NCBI RefSeq assembly: GCF_013133775.1
Contig: NZ_JABGBO010000003.1
Location: 218,036 to 282,035, forward strand
Direction: 5' to 3'
Length of the DNA stretch: 64,000 nucleotides
Source of the DNA: Pelistega europaea
GTDB lineage: Bacteria > Pseudomonadota > Gammaproteobacteria > Burkholderiales > Burkholderiaceae_B
Below, one piece after another: positions 49,962 to 58,817 of this stretch; the stretch's first letter is position 1; the number at the start of each line of letters is the position of its first letter. The translations under genes and the position numbers were made by a program. Below the pieces are notes generated by a model that ran no database searches, was not told the DNA's origin, and saw only the letters and a list, made by a program, of their open reading frames with translations.

Positions 49962-51245
49962 ATGTCAATTATCGTATTATTTGCATCCTTATTCATTTTA
50001 ATGCTTATCGGAGTACCTATCGCAATTTCTCTAGGTATTTCAGCATCAATCGTTATCATGATTTTCAGTCATGATTCTATCAGCTCAATTGCGGTAAAAA
50101 TCTACGAAACATCAGAGCATTACACCCTATTAGCGATTCCATTCTTCCTACTCGCTGGTGCTTTTATGACCACAGGTGGTGTGGCTAGACGCCTTATTGA
50201 TTTTGCCAATGCATCTGTGGGACATATTCGTGGTGGACTAGCCATTGCCTCAGTACTCTCGTGCATGCTTTTTGCTGCTCTTTCAGGCTCTAGCCCAGCA
50301 ACAGTGGCTGCAGTAGGCTCTATCGCTATTGCAGGCATGGTTCGCTCAGGATATCCTATTGAGTTTGGTACAGGGATTGTTACCAATGCTGGTACACTGG
50401 GTATCTTGATTCCTCCATCAGTGGTGATGGTAGTATTTGCTGCTGCGACAGAGCAATCTGTTGGTCGCCTCTTTATGGCTGGTGTGATGCCAGGCTTGCT
50501 CCTTGGGGTTATCTTAATGATTGCCATTTATGTTGTAGCCCGCAAGAAAAACCTTCCAGCTCTACCCCGTGTAACTTTGCGTGAGTGGTTAAGCTCTGCC
50601 CGTAAGGCCTTGTGGGGGCTTATCCTCATGGTAATTATCCTTGGTGGTATCTACTCTGGTATCTTTACTGCTACAGAGGCAGCGGCCGTAGCAGCGGTGT
50701 ATTCTTTCTGTGTAGCTGTCTTTGTATATAAAGACATTTCATTAAAAGAATGCCCTAAAGTCCTTTTAGAGTCAGGTAAACTCAGCGTGATGCTGATGTT
50801 TATTATTGCCAATGCAATGCTATTTGCTCATGTACTTACTACAGAGCAAATTCCTCAGCAAATCACTGAGATTGTGACCTCAATGAATCTTGCTCCATGG
50901 CAATTCCTCATCGTAGTCAATATCGTTCTGCTAGTGGCAGGTGCCTTTATGGAACCATCAGCTATTATTCTGATTCTTGTTCCTATCCTTTACCCTATTG
51001 CGATGAAATTGGGTATTGACCCTATCCATCTCGGTATTATCATGGTAGTGAATATGGAAATTGGTCTATTAACACCTCCTGTTGGACTTAACCTCTTTGT
51101 AGCTTCAGCAATTACCAAACTCCCAGTGACTAGCGTCATTCGTGCCGCATCTCCTTGGTTAAGTATTTTGTTGATTTTCCTACTTCTTATTACCTATATT
51201 CCAGAGATTTCACTGGCGTTACCTGATGCATTAGGTCAACGGTGA
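49962..51245 (+). CDS. TRAP transporter large permease DctM
   Basis: Sodium-driven transport subunit, 427 residues and about twelve hydrophobic segments. Family blocks are GVPIAISLGISA, ALSGSSPATVAAVGSIAIAGM near residue 105, GTLGILIPPSVVMVVFA near residue 145, and NMEIGLLTPPVGLNLFVAS near the end. With the two upstream genes it forms a complete TRAP importer. A strong terminator follows at 51277-51325. Confidence 0.93.
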   Translation: MSIIVLFASLFILMLIGVPIAISLGISASIVIMIFSHDSISSIAVKIYETSEHYTLLAIPFFLLAGAFMTTGGVARRLIDFANASVGHIRGGLAIASVLSCMLFAALSGSSPATVAAVGSIAIAGMVRSGYPIEFGTGIVTNAGTLGILIPPSVVMVVFAAATEQSVGRLFMAGVMPGLLLGVILMIAIYVVARKKNLPALPRVTLREWLSSARKALWGLILMVIILGGIYSGIFTATEAAAVAAVYSFCVAVFVYKDISLKECPKVLLESGKLSVMLMFIIANAMLFAHVLTTEQIPQQITEIVTSMNLAPWQFLIVVNIVLLVAGAFMEPSAIILILVPILYPIAMKLGIDPIHLGIIMVVNMEIGLLTPPVGLNLFVASAITKLPVTSVIRAASPWLSILLIFLLLITYIPEISLALPDALGQR

Positions 51246-51276
51246 TAGCAAGTAATAATTGATATACCACTAACTA

Positions 51277-51325
51277 AAATACCCAACAATACATCATTAA
51301 TCTGTGATGCTCTTGTTGGGTATTT
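51277..51325. terminator. Terminator between dctM and the RclA-like gene
   Basis: AAATACCCAACAA (51277-51289) and TTGTTGGGTATTT (51313-51325) form a 13-pair stem enclosing a second small helix. T residues follow on the plus strand. It lies between convergent genes and is probably used by both. Confidence 0.82.
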
Positions 51326-51353
51326 CTTATGCCTATTCGAACAATATTTCTAG

Positions 51354-52715
51354 TTATCCTAGAAAATCATTCATACTCTCTAAGTAAATAGGATGGGTAT
51401 AAATAAAATCCCTAAGCTCAGGCAAAGTAAGTTTTTGTTTAATAGCTAAGGTAAAGAAATTAATATTTTCATGAGCCTCATAGTTAAATACTTGTGCTCC
51501 AATTAGGATCTGATTTTCATCAAAGAGCAGCTTGGTAAAACCCTCTGTTTTAGCAATCAGATGAGCTTTAGGAACAGCAGCACTTAAGCCTTTCTTCACC
51601 GTATAGCCAATCCCTTTAGCTACTGCTGTTTTTTCGTTTTCACCGACTCGTGCATAAGGAGGATCAATAAAAGTAGTAGTGGCAAACAATCCTCTATTAT
51701 TCATAGTACGAGAGCCACCCTCTTCTAGGAGTTGCGGCAACACAATACGACTGTCATCTAAGGAAATGTAAGTAAAGAATGCTCCCCCTTTGACATCCCC
51801 CACAGCAAAAACATTGGGAACATCAGTACGCAAATATTCATCCACAAGAATCTCTCCTTGCTTACCGAGACGAATTTTTGTATTTTCTAACCCCAAACTG
51901 TGAGTATTAGGGACTCGCCCAGCAGAGACTAATACCTTATCGTAGACCCGCTCACCTATGGTCCCATTAGATAAGTATTTCACCAACACATTATTACCTT
52001 GATCAATAAATTCTTGTACAGTAGTATTAAAGTGGAAAGTGATACCTTTCGCCTCCAATACCTTTCTGATTTCCTCTTGAACATCAGCATCCTCACTAGG
52101 CAAAAATTCATCATTAAACTGAAATACATCCACCTGTGAACCAAAGTTAGCAAAATAACTAGCAAATTCCAGACCAATAAACCCTGCCCCAACAACAAGC
52201 AAGCGTCGAGGTAATGCTTCAACATCAAGCATACCTTGTGAATCCATCACATGAGAAGAGTCAGCCCCCTTAATGGGAAGTTCTCGAGATTGGGAACCCG
52301 TATTAATCACAATATATTCTGCTGTCAATACTTCATCATTAACCTGAATTTCCTTGTCAGAAATAAACTTCCCTTCGCCTGTATAAACATCTACATTTGG
52401 ATTGTCATTGAGTAACCCAAAATTCTTTTGGTTAAGTTTAGCTATCACTGCCTTCTTGCGCGCCATGGCTAAAGCATAACCTTGCTGGTTAAAGTCGGCA
52501 TCTCTTGTAACGCCCAATTCTCCAATCTCATGGATTAACCCTGCACTGTGCACTAATGACTTAGTAGGTAAGCACCCAACATTAATACAAGTGCCTCCAT
52601 ACATCTTAGCGTCTTTTTCAATAATGGCTACTTTTTTACCTTTTGAGGCATACTTTCCAGCTAAAGTCTTACCTGCTTTACCCCAGCCTAATACAATCAA
52701 ATCATAATGTTTCAT
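51354..52715 (-). CDS. RclA-like FAD-dependent disulfide oxidoreductase
   Basis: Class I pyridine nucleotide-disulfide oxidoreductase, 453 residues. It has GWGKAGK at residues 10-16 in the FAD site, the redox pair C43-I-N-V-G-C48 and the NAD(P)H motif GAGFIGLEFA near residue 175. The GxGKAGKTLA start and GGTCINVGCLPTKSLVH resemble E. coli RclA, which guards against hypochlorous acid and copper, more than glutathione or lipoamide reductases. The start lies inside the end of the Rrf2 gene (14-base overlap). Mercuric reductase is unlikely, since the C-terminal Cys pair is absent. Confidence 0.8.
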   Translation of the reverse strand: MKHYDLIVLGWGKAGKTLAGKYASKGKKVAIIEKDAKMYGGTCINVGCLPTKSLVHSAGLIHEIGELGVTRDADFNQQGYALAMARKKAVIAKLNQKNFGLLNDNPNVDVYTGEGKFISDKEIQVNDEVLTAEYIVINTGSQSRELPIKGADSSHVMDSQGMLDVEALPRRLLVVGAGFIGLEFASYFANFGSQVDVFQFNDEFLPSEDADVQEEIRKVLEAKGITFHFNTTVQEFIDQGNNVLVKYLSNGTIGERVYDKVLVSAGRVPNTHSLGLENTKIRLGKQGEILVDEYLRTDVPNVFAVGDVKGGAFFTYISLDDSRIVLPQLLEEGGSRTMNNRGLFATTTFIDPPYARVGENEKTAVAKGIGYTVKKGLSAAVPKAHLIAKTEGFTKLLFDENQILIGAQVFNYEAHENINFFTLAIKQKLTLPELRDFIYTHPIYLESMNDFLG

Positions 52716-53130
52716 GGTTTTCTCTTTTTAAAATAGTCGTTTCTACTTCTTTTAAGGAAATCTTCTTTAAAAGATTGTAAATATCAATATTAATAATTGA
52801 AATCAAGCCTCGAATATATCCTTGTATGCCCGCTGAAATCTGACAACAAGCATTTTCATCCCCGGTGTACCAGTTATTGTGAATAAGTTCATAGTGCAAA
52901 GTTTGAGCAACATCCGCAAGACTAATCGCCTCTAAAGACGTAGCCAACACATACCCCCCGCTATGACCTCGCTTAGTTTTCACAATACCACTATCTACAA
53001 AACACTTCATCACTGCCCGAACTCTAACAGGATTAACACAAATATTTTCTGCTAACTGTTCGCTGTTCAGGGCAGTGTTGCAGTGTCCCAAATACACTAA
53101 GGCATGAATAGCAATAAGAAACTCAGACAT
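52702..53130 (-). CDS. Rrf2-family transcriptional regulator
   Basis: A 142-residue winged-helix regulator. The N-terminal half matches Rrf2 (FLIAIHALVYLG, SEQLAENICVNPVRVRAVMKCF, GIVKTKRGHSGGYVLA). The cysteines are C17, C31, C43, C95 and C96. The C95-C96 pair lies where NsrR/IscR-type members hold cluster ligands, but the classic three-Cys arrangement is not seen. It overlaps the RclA-like gene by 14 bases, so it probably controls that flavoprotein and itself, perhaps in response to electrophilic or oxidant stress. Confidence 0.85.
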   Translation of the reverse strand: MSEFLIAIHALVYLGHCNTALNSEQLAENICVNPVRVRAVMKCFVDSGIVKTKRGHSGGYVLATSLEAISLADVAQTLHYELIHNNWYTGDENACCQISAGIQGYIRGLISIINIDIYNLLKKISLKEVETTILKRENHETL

Positions 53131-53133
53131 TTT

Positions 53134-53150
53134 GTAATAAAAAAAATTAC
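53134..53150. promoter_or_regulatory. Candidate Rrf2 operator
   Basis: GTAAT (53134-53138), seven A/T bases, ATTAC (53146-53150): a 17-bp inverted repeat between the promoter at 53161-53188 and the start codon of the Rrf2 gene. Its location fits autorepression. Confidence 0.4.
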
Positions 53151-53160
53151 GATTGAAAGT

Positions 53161-53188
53161 ATTATACTCTCATTTTTTTATTTGTAAA
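53161..53188 (-). promoter_or_regulatory. Promoter of the Rrf2/RclA-like operon
   Basis: On the minus strand TTTACA (53188-53183), 16 bases, TATAAT (53166-53161), about 30 bases before the start codon. A good sigma-70 match. Confidence 0.72.
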
Positions 53189-53203
53189 GTTTTTGTTTAC
53201 TAT

Positions 53204-53905
53204 TTACCTCCCTACCAATTCCCGTGCTACTATTTCTTTCATAATTTCATTTGTTCCGCCATAAATCTTTTGTACTCTGGCATCAGTATAGAACCGTGAA
53301 ATAGGATATTCTGTCATATATCCATACCCTCCAAAAAGTTGGAGTAGCATATCAATAACTTCACACTGTATATCCGTGGTGAAACACTTAAGTGCTGCTA
53401 CCTTTGGTATTGTCAAGTTACCCGTAGCGTAATCTTGCAAACACTCCTGAACAAATGCTGTTACTGCCAACACCTTGCATTGTGCCTGCCCCAAAACAAA
53501 TTAGAAATAAAGGTTTTAGCACCATTGATAACATATTCATCACCATCAAGCACGGCTTGTGTCCGCATAGACTGTAAATCAGAGCCTGCGTCCGCCTCTG
53601 TCATTGCAATGGCAGAAACAACCTCTCCCGATACCATTTTAGGTAGCCAATACTGTTTTTGCATTTCTGAACCGATATGCTGGATATATGGAGAAACTAG
53701 CTCACTCTGTCCTCCCATTCCTACAGCTAGGGCGGAAAAACCCGCCTTGGCTGTTTCTTGCACAATACGTAAGGAATACTCTATCGGAGCAGCATACCCT
53801 CCGTAGACATCAGGCACATCCACACATAAAAAACCGTTTTCACCCAATACGTTCCAAAACGTTCGAGGTATGAGTTTTTGTTTCTCCCATTCCTCGTCAA
53901 TAGCA
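53204..53905 (-). pseudogene. Acyl-CoA dehydrogenase, decayed (N-terminus lost, internal deletion, frameshift)
   Basis: Two pieces of one acyl-CoA dehydrogenase. The upstream piece (53905 to about 53500) reads from EEWEKQKLIPRTFW through AIAMTEADAGSD to NGAKTFISN. The downstream piece (about 53485 to 53204), in another frame, reads CKVLAVTAFVQECL, LFGGYGYMTEYPISR and IYGGTNEIMKEI. About 130 codons of the middle, including the catalytic-Glu approach region, are missing at the junction near 53490. The first roughly 30 residues are also gone where the gene meets the divergent tesB remnant. It cannot make an active enzyme. Confidence 0.88.
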
Positions 53906-54477
53906 ACTAGCTACCAAGTACCTGAAATCGGCTTTGAACATCATGCTGCTCTACCAGAAGGACTTCTCACTCCAGAGGAATTACCTAGCGAAGCAGAATT
54001 TGCAAGACAACACCAACATCTGTTGCCAAAGTCAGTTGTTAAACGGCATACCATTGATGGAGATGCTATCGAAATTCGTGCAGCACACCTAAACGCCTAC
54101 TTAAGGGAGGAGATTTCCCTGCTAAAACATATTGCTGGTTTAAAGCTACCGGTGAAATTCCTATTGATAATGTTTTGTTGCATAAAGCTGCTCTTGCCTA
54201 TGCAAGTGATTTTTACCTCATTTTTACCAGCTTATTGCCTCACCAACAAAGTGGCTTTGATCCACAACTACAAATGGCAAGCCTAGATCATTCTATTTGG
54301 TTTCACCGTCCTATCAATCTCAATGAGTGGAATGTCTATGTTTTAGAGTCTCCTAATGCATACGGTGGACGAGGCCTTAACTTAGGGAAAGTCTACAACC
54401 AACAAGGAGAGCTACTCACCAGCACAATTCAAGAGAGCCTTATTCGTAATACCTCACGCTTTAGCAATAACAAATAA
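53906..54477 (+). pseudogene. tesB: Acyl-CoA thioesterase II (TesB), decayed (N-terminus lost, frameshift)
   Basis: The remnant begins in the middle of TesB (SYQVPEIGFEHHAALPEG, ELPSEAEFA). Near 54100 it needs a one-base frame change to continue as KGGDFPAKTYCWFKATGE, then YASDFYL, ASLDHSIWFHRP, LNEWNVYVLESP and STIQESLIRNT. The N-terminal half, including the first hotdog fold, is absent. The lesion near 54100 looks like a single-base deletion. The 5' end abuts the acyl-CoA dehydrogenase remnant with no spacer, marking a deletion that removed both starts. Confidence 0.85.
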
Positions 54478-54506
54478 GCCCCTCGCCCTTAATCACACCA
54501 TATTTT

Positions 54507-54545
54507 AAAAGCAGATTGATTAATATACCAATCTGCTCTTTTTTC
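54507..54545. terminator. Bidirectional terminator between the tesB remnant and the antiporter gene
   Basis: AGCAGATTG (54510-54518) pairs with CAATCTGCT (54529-54537), flanked by T runs on the plus strand (54539-54544) and by TTTTAAAA on the minus strand. Confidence 0.85.
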
Positions 54546-54579
54546 TTCAAAATTACGAAAGCCAAGATAAAAATCAAGG

Positions 54580-56391
54580 CTAATTCTCTTCTTGTAATGG
54601 CTCTACCAAAGAAAGCAACTTCACTTCTTGCAGGTCTTTTGACTTAGTTTGTTGTGTAATAATATGCAGATTATTCTTTTTATCTATTGTCAACATGGGA
54701 ATAGCCTGTGGGTTATCCGCCAAGAACTGCTCATAAGTATAGTTGTCTGTCAAATTAGTGGTCTTGATGCGTGCATTTCTTGATAACATACTCGCCAGCC
54801 GACTATAGGTAACAGTATCGCCAAACAACAAACGTGATGAAAATTGGTGCTGCTTTTGATTGCGTTCAGAAGCATTTTGCTCTGCCGACAGCTGTAGTCG
54901 ATAAATATGTTGCGAGCCAAACTCATGTTTATAATAAAGCTCACTCAACGTATTCAATTCTTTGTCAACACTCATAGCAAAAAGATGCCCAATACCAATC
55001 AAGTCAAGATTTCTTTCTGCATCTTCAGAAACAGGATTTCCATAGTAAGTACGAATCCCTGCCATACGTATTTTTGATAAATTGGTATAGTGACTATCGG
55101 CCACCACAACATCAAACCCTTCTTTATTCAAACTCTCAGCAACCGCCAATGCCACCGGATTGGAACCAATGATTAACACTCCATTATTCACAGGCTCACG
55201 TACGCCCAATAAACTACCAACTAATTTTGCCCCCATACCCTGAATCAACACTGTACCGATAATAATCAAAAATACTAAAGGTACTAGTTTGTCATAACCC
55301 TCAATATGGTAACTCTGTAATTTGATAGCAAATAAAGAAGAAATCGCAGCAGCCACAATCCCTCTAGGCCCAATCCAACTAATCATCAATTTTTCATTGA
55401 GTGTCAGAATAGAGTTATGTGCACAAATAAAAACAGCAAGTGGACGAGCAATTAGCATAACAACTAGCAACACCAACACTCCCCCAGCACCAACTCCCAT
55501 AAGGGCGTTTAAATCCACTCTCGCAGCCAATACAATGAATAATACTGAAATAAGCAAAATGGTTAGTGACTCATTAAACTCCAAAATATGGTCTCGAGGA
55601 AACTTAGGCCAATTGGCAAGTGCCACCCCAAGAATGGTCACGGTAAGCAGGCCAGACTCATGCTCAATAGCATTGGATAAGGTAAAAAGCAACAATACAT
55701 AGGCTAGGGTAAAGACATTTCTCAGGTAATCCGGCATCCAATGACGAATAATCAAATTGGCCAGTACAAAAGCTCCAATTAATCCAAGTACGCTTGCTGT
55801 CAACACAATTTTACCAAACAGCAGCATTGAACTATCTTCACCACCTGTGATAATGTACTGATAAATCAATACCACTGCAATGGCACCAATAGGATCAATA
55901 ATGATACCTTCCCAGCGCAACACGTTACGAATAGCTTTATTGGGACGAACACTTTTGAGTAAAGGAGCAATAACAGTAGGACCAGTCACGCACACCAATG
56001 CTCCCAGCAATAAGGAAATCTGGACACTTAAATTCATCATCCAGTGTGCAGCTGCTGCTATTACAACAATCGTAATAAGTGGACCAATCGTAACAAGACG
56101 ATTGACTACACTACCGTGTTGCTTAATTTCGTGAAATTGAAGTGTAAGCGAGCCTTCAAATAGGATAATAGCAACACCTAGAGAAATAAAAGGGAATAAT
56201 AAATCACCAAGCAACTTGTCTGGTTGCAAAATACCTGACACCGGTCCGATTAGCAGCCCCAATATCAAGAGAAACAGAATAGATGGTTGCTTGAGGTACC
56301 ATGCTAGCCACTGCGCAGCAATCCCCAGTGCCAAGATGAATGCTAACAACAGTGCGGGCGTTGCATTCAGATAAGCGATAAGTTGTTCCAT
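54580..56391 (-). CDS. CPA-type cation:proton antiporter with a C-terminal nucleotide-binding (RCK-like) domain
   Basis: Inner-membrane monovalent cation/H+ antiporter, 603 residues. About twelve hydrophobic helices occupy residues 1-390, including GSLTLQFHEI, a VTGPTVIAPLL segment and the SWIGPRGIVAAAISSLFA block near residue 335 typical of CPA1 NhaP-like proteins. After residue 400 a Rossmann GSNPVALAVAESL begins a TrkA-N-like domain that may sense NAD(H) or another ligand. The start at ATG 56391 has AAGGGG 4 bases upstream. Ion specificity (Na or K) cannot be told. Confidence 0.85.
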   Translation of the reverse strand: MEQLIAYLNATPALLLAFILALGIAAQWLAWYLKQPSILFLLILGLLIGPVSGILQPDKLLGDLLFPFISLGVAIILFEGSLTLQFHEIKQHGSVVNRLVTIGPLITIVVIAAAAHWMMNLSVQISLLLGALVCVTGPTVIAPLLKSVRPNKAIRNVLRWEGIIIDPIGAIAVVLIYQYIITGGEDSSMLLFGKIVLTASVLGLIGAFVLANLIIRHWMPDYLRNVFTLAYVLLLFTLSNAIEHESGLLTVTILGVALANWPKFPRDHILEFNESLTILLISVLFIVLAARVDLNALMGVGAGGVLVLLVVMLIARPLAVFICAHNSILTLNEKLMISWIGPRGIVAAAISSLFAIKLQSYHIEGYDKLVPLVFLIIIGTVLIQGMGAKLVGSLLGVREPVNNGVLIIGSNPVALAVAESLNKEGFDVVVADSHYTNLSKIRMAGIRTYYGNPVSEDAERNLDLIGIGHLFAMSVDKELNTLSELYYKHEFGSQHIYRLQLSAEQNASERNQKQHQFSSRLLFGDTVTYSRLASMLSRNARIKTTNLTDNYTYEQFLADNPQAIPMLTIDKKNNLHIITQQTKSKDLQEVKLLSLVEPLQEEN

Positions 56392-56453
56392 ATATCCCCT
56401 TTCCATGAAATAACGTAACGCTTATTGTAATCTACTTAATCACATAATTCAGA

Positions 56454-56484
56454 TAAAAAGGTTAGGAAATCACTCCTAACCTTT
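56454..56484 (-). terminator. Terminator of the 144-residue orphan gene
   Basis: On the minus strand AAAGGTTAGGA (56484-56474) pairs with TCCTAACCTTT (56467-56457), then TTTTTATC. It starts about 100 bases after the stop codon. Confidence 0.75.
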
Positions 56485-56584
56485 GGGTGTCGCCTACTGT
56501 AAATTACATAGGCAATAATAAGCCAAACCTTGGCAAAATCTCCATCTCTGTCACAACAGAGATAAATGTTAACCGTCTCAAAGA

Positions 56585-57019
56585 CTATTTGCCCCAAACA
56601 GCATTCATCAAGTTTTTGTAGGACTCGTTAAGATGATTAATCACTAAATCAAACATGGCATAAACAAGCTCACCTTCGATCTTGTCACCCGGAGTTACCA
56701 AGCACAAATCAAGAACAATAGCATTATTATCATCTAGATAATATTTAAACACCTTAAATTGCTTATTAAAGTCGTTTAATAAAGCACGTACTTTCTCTGC
56801 ATGTTGTTCATCTTCAACCTTAGGAGCAATTAAAATGCGAATCATCGCATACACAGAATCATCTAATACGACGATGGTTGGTAATTGATTACCACCAATA
56901 TCCAAATGAGAACGGAAAATCACAGAGTTTAACGCATCATCAGCCACCTCTTCTACTGCAAAAACACCGATTTTGGCATTATCTAGAAACTCTTTAAAAC
57001 TTTCTGCTTTTTTATTCAT
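56585..57019 (-). CDS. Hypothetical protein, possibly YbjN-like
   Basis: A 144-residue soluble acidic protein with alternating strands and helices: FRSHLDIGGNQLPTIVVLDD, YAMIRILIAPKV, NKQFKVFKYYLDDNNAIVLDLCLV and a C-terminal helix MFDLVINHLNESYKNLM. The order resembles YbjN / type III chaperone-like folds, and similar proteins seem familiar from Negativicutes-type Firmicutes, which would imply transfer, but I cannot confirm either point. No signal peptide or membrane helix. It has its own terminator and stands alone between the antiporter gene and miaB. Confidence 0.6.
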   Translation of the reverse strand: MNKKAESFKEFLDNAKIGVFAVEEVADDALNSVIFRSHLDIGGNQLPTIVVLDDSVYAMIRILIAPKVEDEQHAEKVRALLNDFNKQFKVFKYYLDDNNAIVLDLCLVTPGDKIEGELVYAMFDLVINHLNESYKNLMNAVWGK

Positions 57020-57272
57020 TACGAATTCTCCTAAATCATAGACACGATGATAACCACATCATCAGTGTGTTCTATTATAAACCATTCAATACGTTCCTAA
57101 AAACACACCTCCCTTCCTTTGCTACTCAAACACACCACTCCTGCTATTAACTGCCATTAAATATACTTTTGTTAAAAAACAACAAGATAGAGGAAAAAAT
57201 AATGTAAAAAAGGTAGAATACCTCTTTTCCAACTTTCTACCCTCGGGATAAAAACCCGCTACGGTATCTTTT

Positions 57273-58697
57273 ATGCAAGAACTTTCCATCAAACGTGAAG
57301 GTGTGACTTCTACACCGCAAAATGCACCAATAACTGGTGAGAGCATTACTCTTCCTGCTGGTGCCAAAAAACTCTACATCAAAACTTTCGGCTGTCAGAT
57401 GAATGAATACGACTCAGACAAAATGGCCGATTTACTTAATGCAGAACAAGGTCTAGAACTCACTGATAATCCTGAAGAAGCAGATGTCATTCTTCTTAAT
57501 ACTTGTTCTATCCGTGAAAAAGCACAGGAAAAAGTATTCTCTGACCTAGGTCGCATGAACCAACTGAAGAAAAAGAATCCTAATCTTTTAATTGGTGTTG
57601 GCGGCTGTGTCGCAAGCCAAGAAGGTGCCACTATTATTCAACGTGCTCCTTATGTAGATGTTGTGTTTGGTCCTCAGACCCTACACCGTTTGCCTCAATT
57701 AATTAATCAGAAAAAGGCTACTGGTCGCCCTCAAGTTGATGTCAGCTTTCCTGAGATTGAAAAGTTTGACGCACTTCCTCCTGCTCGTGTTGATGGACCA
57801 ACTGCTTTTGTGTCTATTATGGAGGGGTGCAGTAAGTATTGTTCTTATTGTGTAGTGCCTTATACCCGCGGCGAAGAAATCTCCCGTCCTTTTGAAGATG
57901 TATTGATGGAGGTTGCTGACCTTGCCGATCAAGGTGTAAAAGAAGTCAATTTATTGGGGCAAAACGTCAATGCCTACCGTGGTGTAATGAAAGATACTGG
58001 CGAAATTGCCGACTTTGCCATGTTGCTTGAGTATGTCCATGAAATCCCAGGGATTGAACGCATCCGCTATACAACCTCTCACCCTAAAGAGATGACTAAA
58101 CGTCTAATCGATGCACATGCGACTTTACCTAAACTAGTGCCATTCTTGCATCTACCTGTTCAAGCTGGTAGTGATCGCGTACTCGCTGCTATGAAGCGTG
58201 GCTATACTGCACTAGAATTCAAGTCCATTGCTCGTAAGTTGTATGCAGCTCGCCCTGGCTTAACTTTATCGTCTGACTTTATTGTGGGTTTCCCTGGTGA
58301 AACAGATGAGGATTTTGAGGCGACCATGAAATTGATTCAGGATTTAAATATTGATCACTCTTTCTCTTTCATTTACTCACGTCGCCCGGGCACTCCTGCT
58401 GCAGACTTACATGACGATACCCCTTATGATGTGAAGCTAAAACGCCTACAACGTCTGCAAGCACAGATTAATAAGCAGGCCAAAGCTATCAGCGAGAAAA
58501 TGTTAGGTACAGTTCAGAAGGTTCTTGTTGAAGGTAAATCACGTCGCGATAGCCAAGAACTCATGGGACGTACGGAAAATAACCGTATTGTCAACTTCGA
58601 GGGTGGCGACCGTTTAATTGGTCAAATAGTCGATGTACGTATCACAGCGGTTTACACCAACTCTTTACGTGGAGAAGTCGTTTTAAAAGAAGACTAA
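57273..58697 (+). CDS. miaB: tRNA-2-methylthio-N6-dimethylallyladenosine synthase MiaB
   Basis: Radical-SAM methylthiotransferase that modifies A37 of tRNAs reading UNN codons. N-terminal MTTase domain cysteines are in [19 protein letters not shown] and [10 protein letters not shown]. The radical-SAM cluster is in [17 protein letters not shown] near residue 188 (C-x3-C-x2-C). A C-terminal TRAM domain follows. The length of 474 residues includes about 35 extra N-terminal residues before the first domain. Confidence 0.96.
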   Translation: MQELSIKREGVTSTPQNAPITGESITLPAGAKKLYIKTFGCQMNEYDSDKMADLLNAEQGLELTDNPEEADVILLNTCSIREKAQEKVFSDLGRMNQLKKKNPNLLIGVGGCVASQEGATIIQRAPYVDVVFGPQTLHRLPQLINQKKATGRPQVDVSFPEIEKFDALPPARVDGPTAFVSIMEGCSKYCSYCVVPYTRGEEISRPFEDVLMEVADLADQGVKEVNLLGQNVNAYRGVMKDTGEIADFAMLLEYVHEIPGIERIRYTTSHPKEMTKRLIDAHATLPKLVPFLHLPVQAGSDRVLAAMKRGYTALEFKSIARKLYAARPGLTLSSDFIVGFPGETDEDFEATMKLIQDLNIDHSFSFIYSRRPGTPAADLHDDTPYDVKLKRLQRLQAQINKQAKAISEKMLGTVQKVLVEGKSRRDSQELMGRTENNRIVNFEGGDRLIGQIVDVRITAVYTNSLRGEVVLKED

Positions 58698-58713
58698 TCC
58701 TTTGGTCATCATC

Positions 58714-58800
58714 ACTCTATGTTTTTGCTCATCCCTATGACATAACATAGAGTATGAATGCATTTAAAATGTGTTTCAGCGACGATATAGTATCGTCGCT
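58714..58800 (+). other. Two hairpins in the miaB-phoH gap
   Basis: ACTCTATGTT (58714-58723) pairs with AACATAGAGT (58744-58753), and AGCGACGATA (58778-58787) pairs perfectly with TATCGTCGCT (58791-58800) around a three-base loop. The second is 17 bases before the phoH start codon. Neither has a T tract. They may form a processing or Rho-independent-like element, or influence phoH translation. Confidence 0.5.
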
Positions 58801-58817
58801 CAGACACAACAAAGAAT

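Noticed and set aside
51354..52715. Mercuric reductase or dihydrolipoamide dehydrogenase
   Set aside because: No C-terminal Cys pair or N-terminal heavy-metal domain, and no mer or 2-oxoacid dehydrogenase genes around it; the N-terminus fits RclA better.
53870..54286. Intact 138-residue protein at the tesB remnant
   Set aside because: Its first third reads antisense through the acyl-CoA dehydrogenase remnant and its last third is an out-of-frame reading of TesB.
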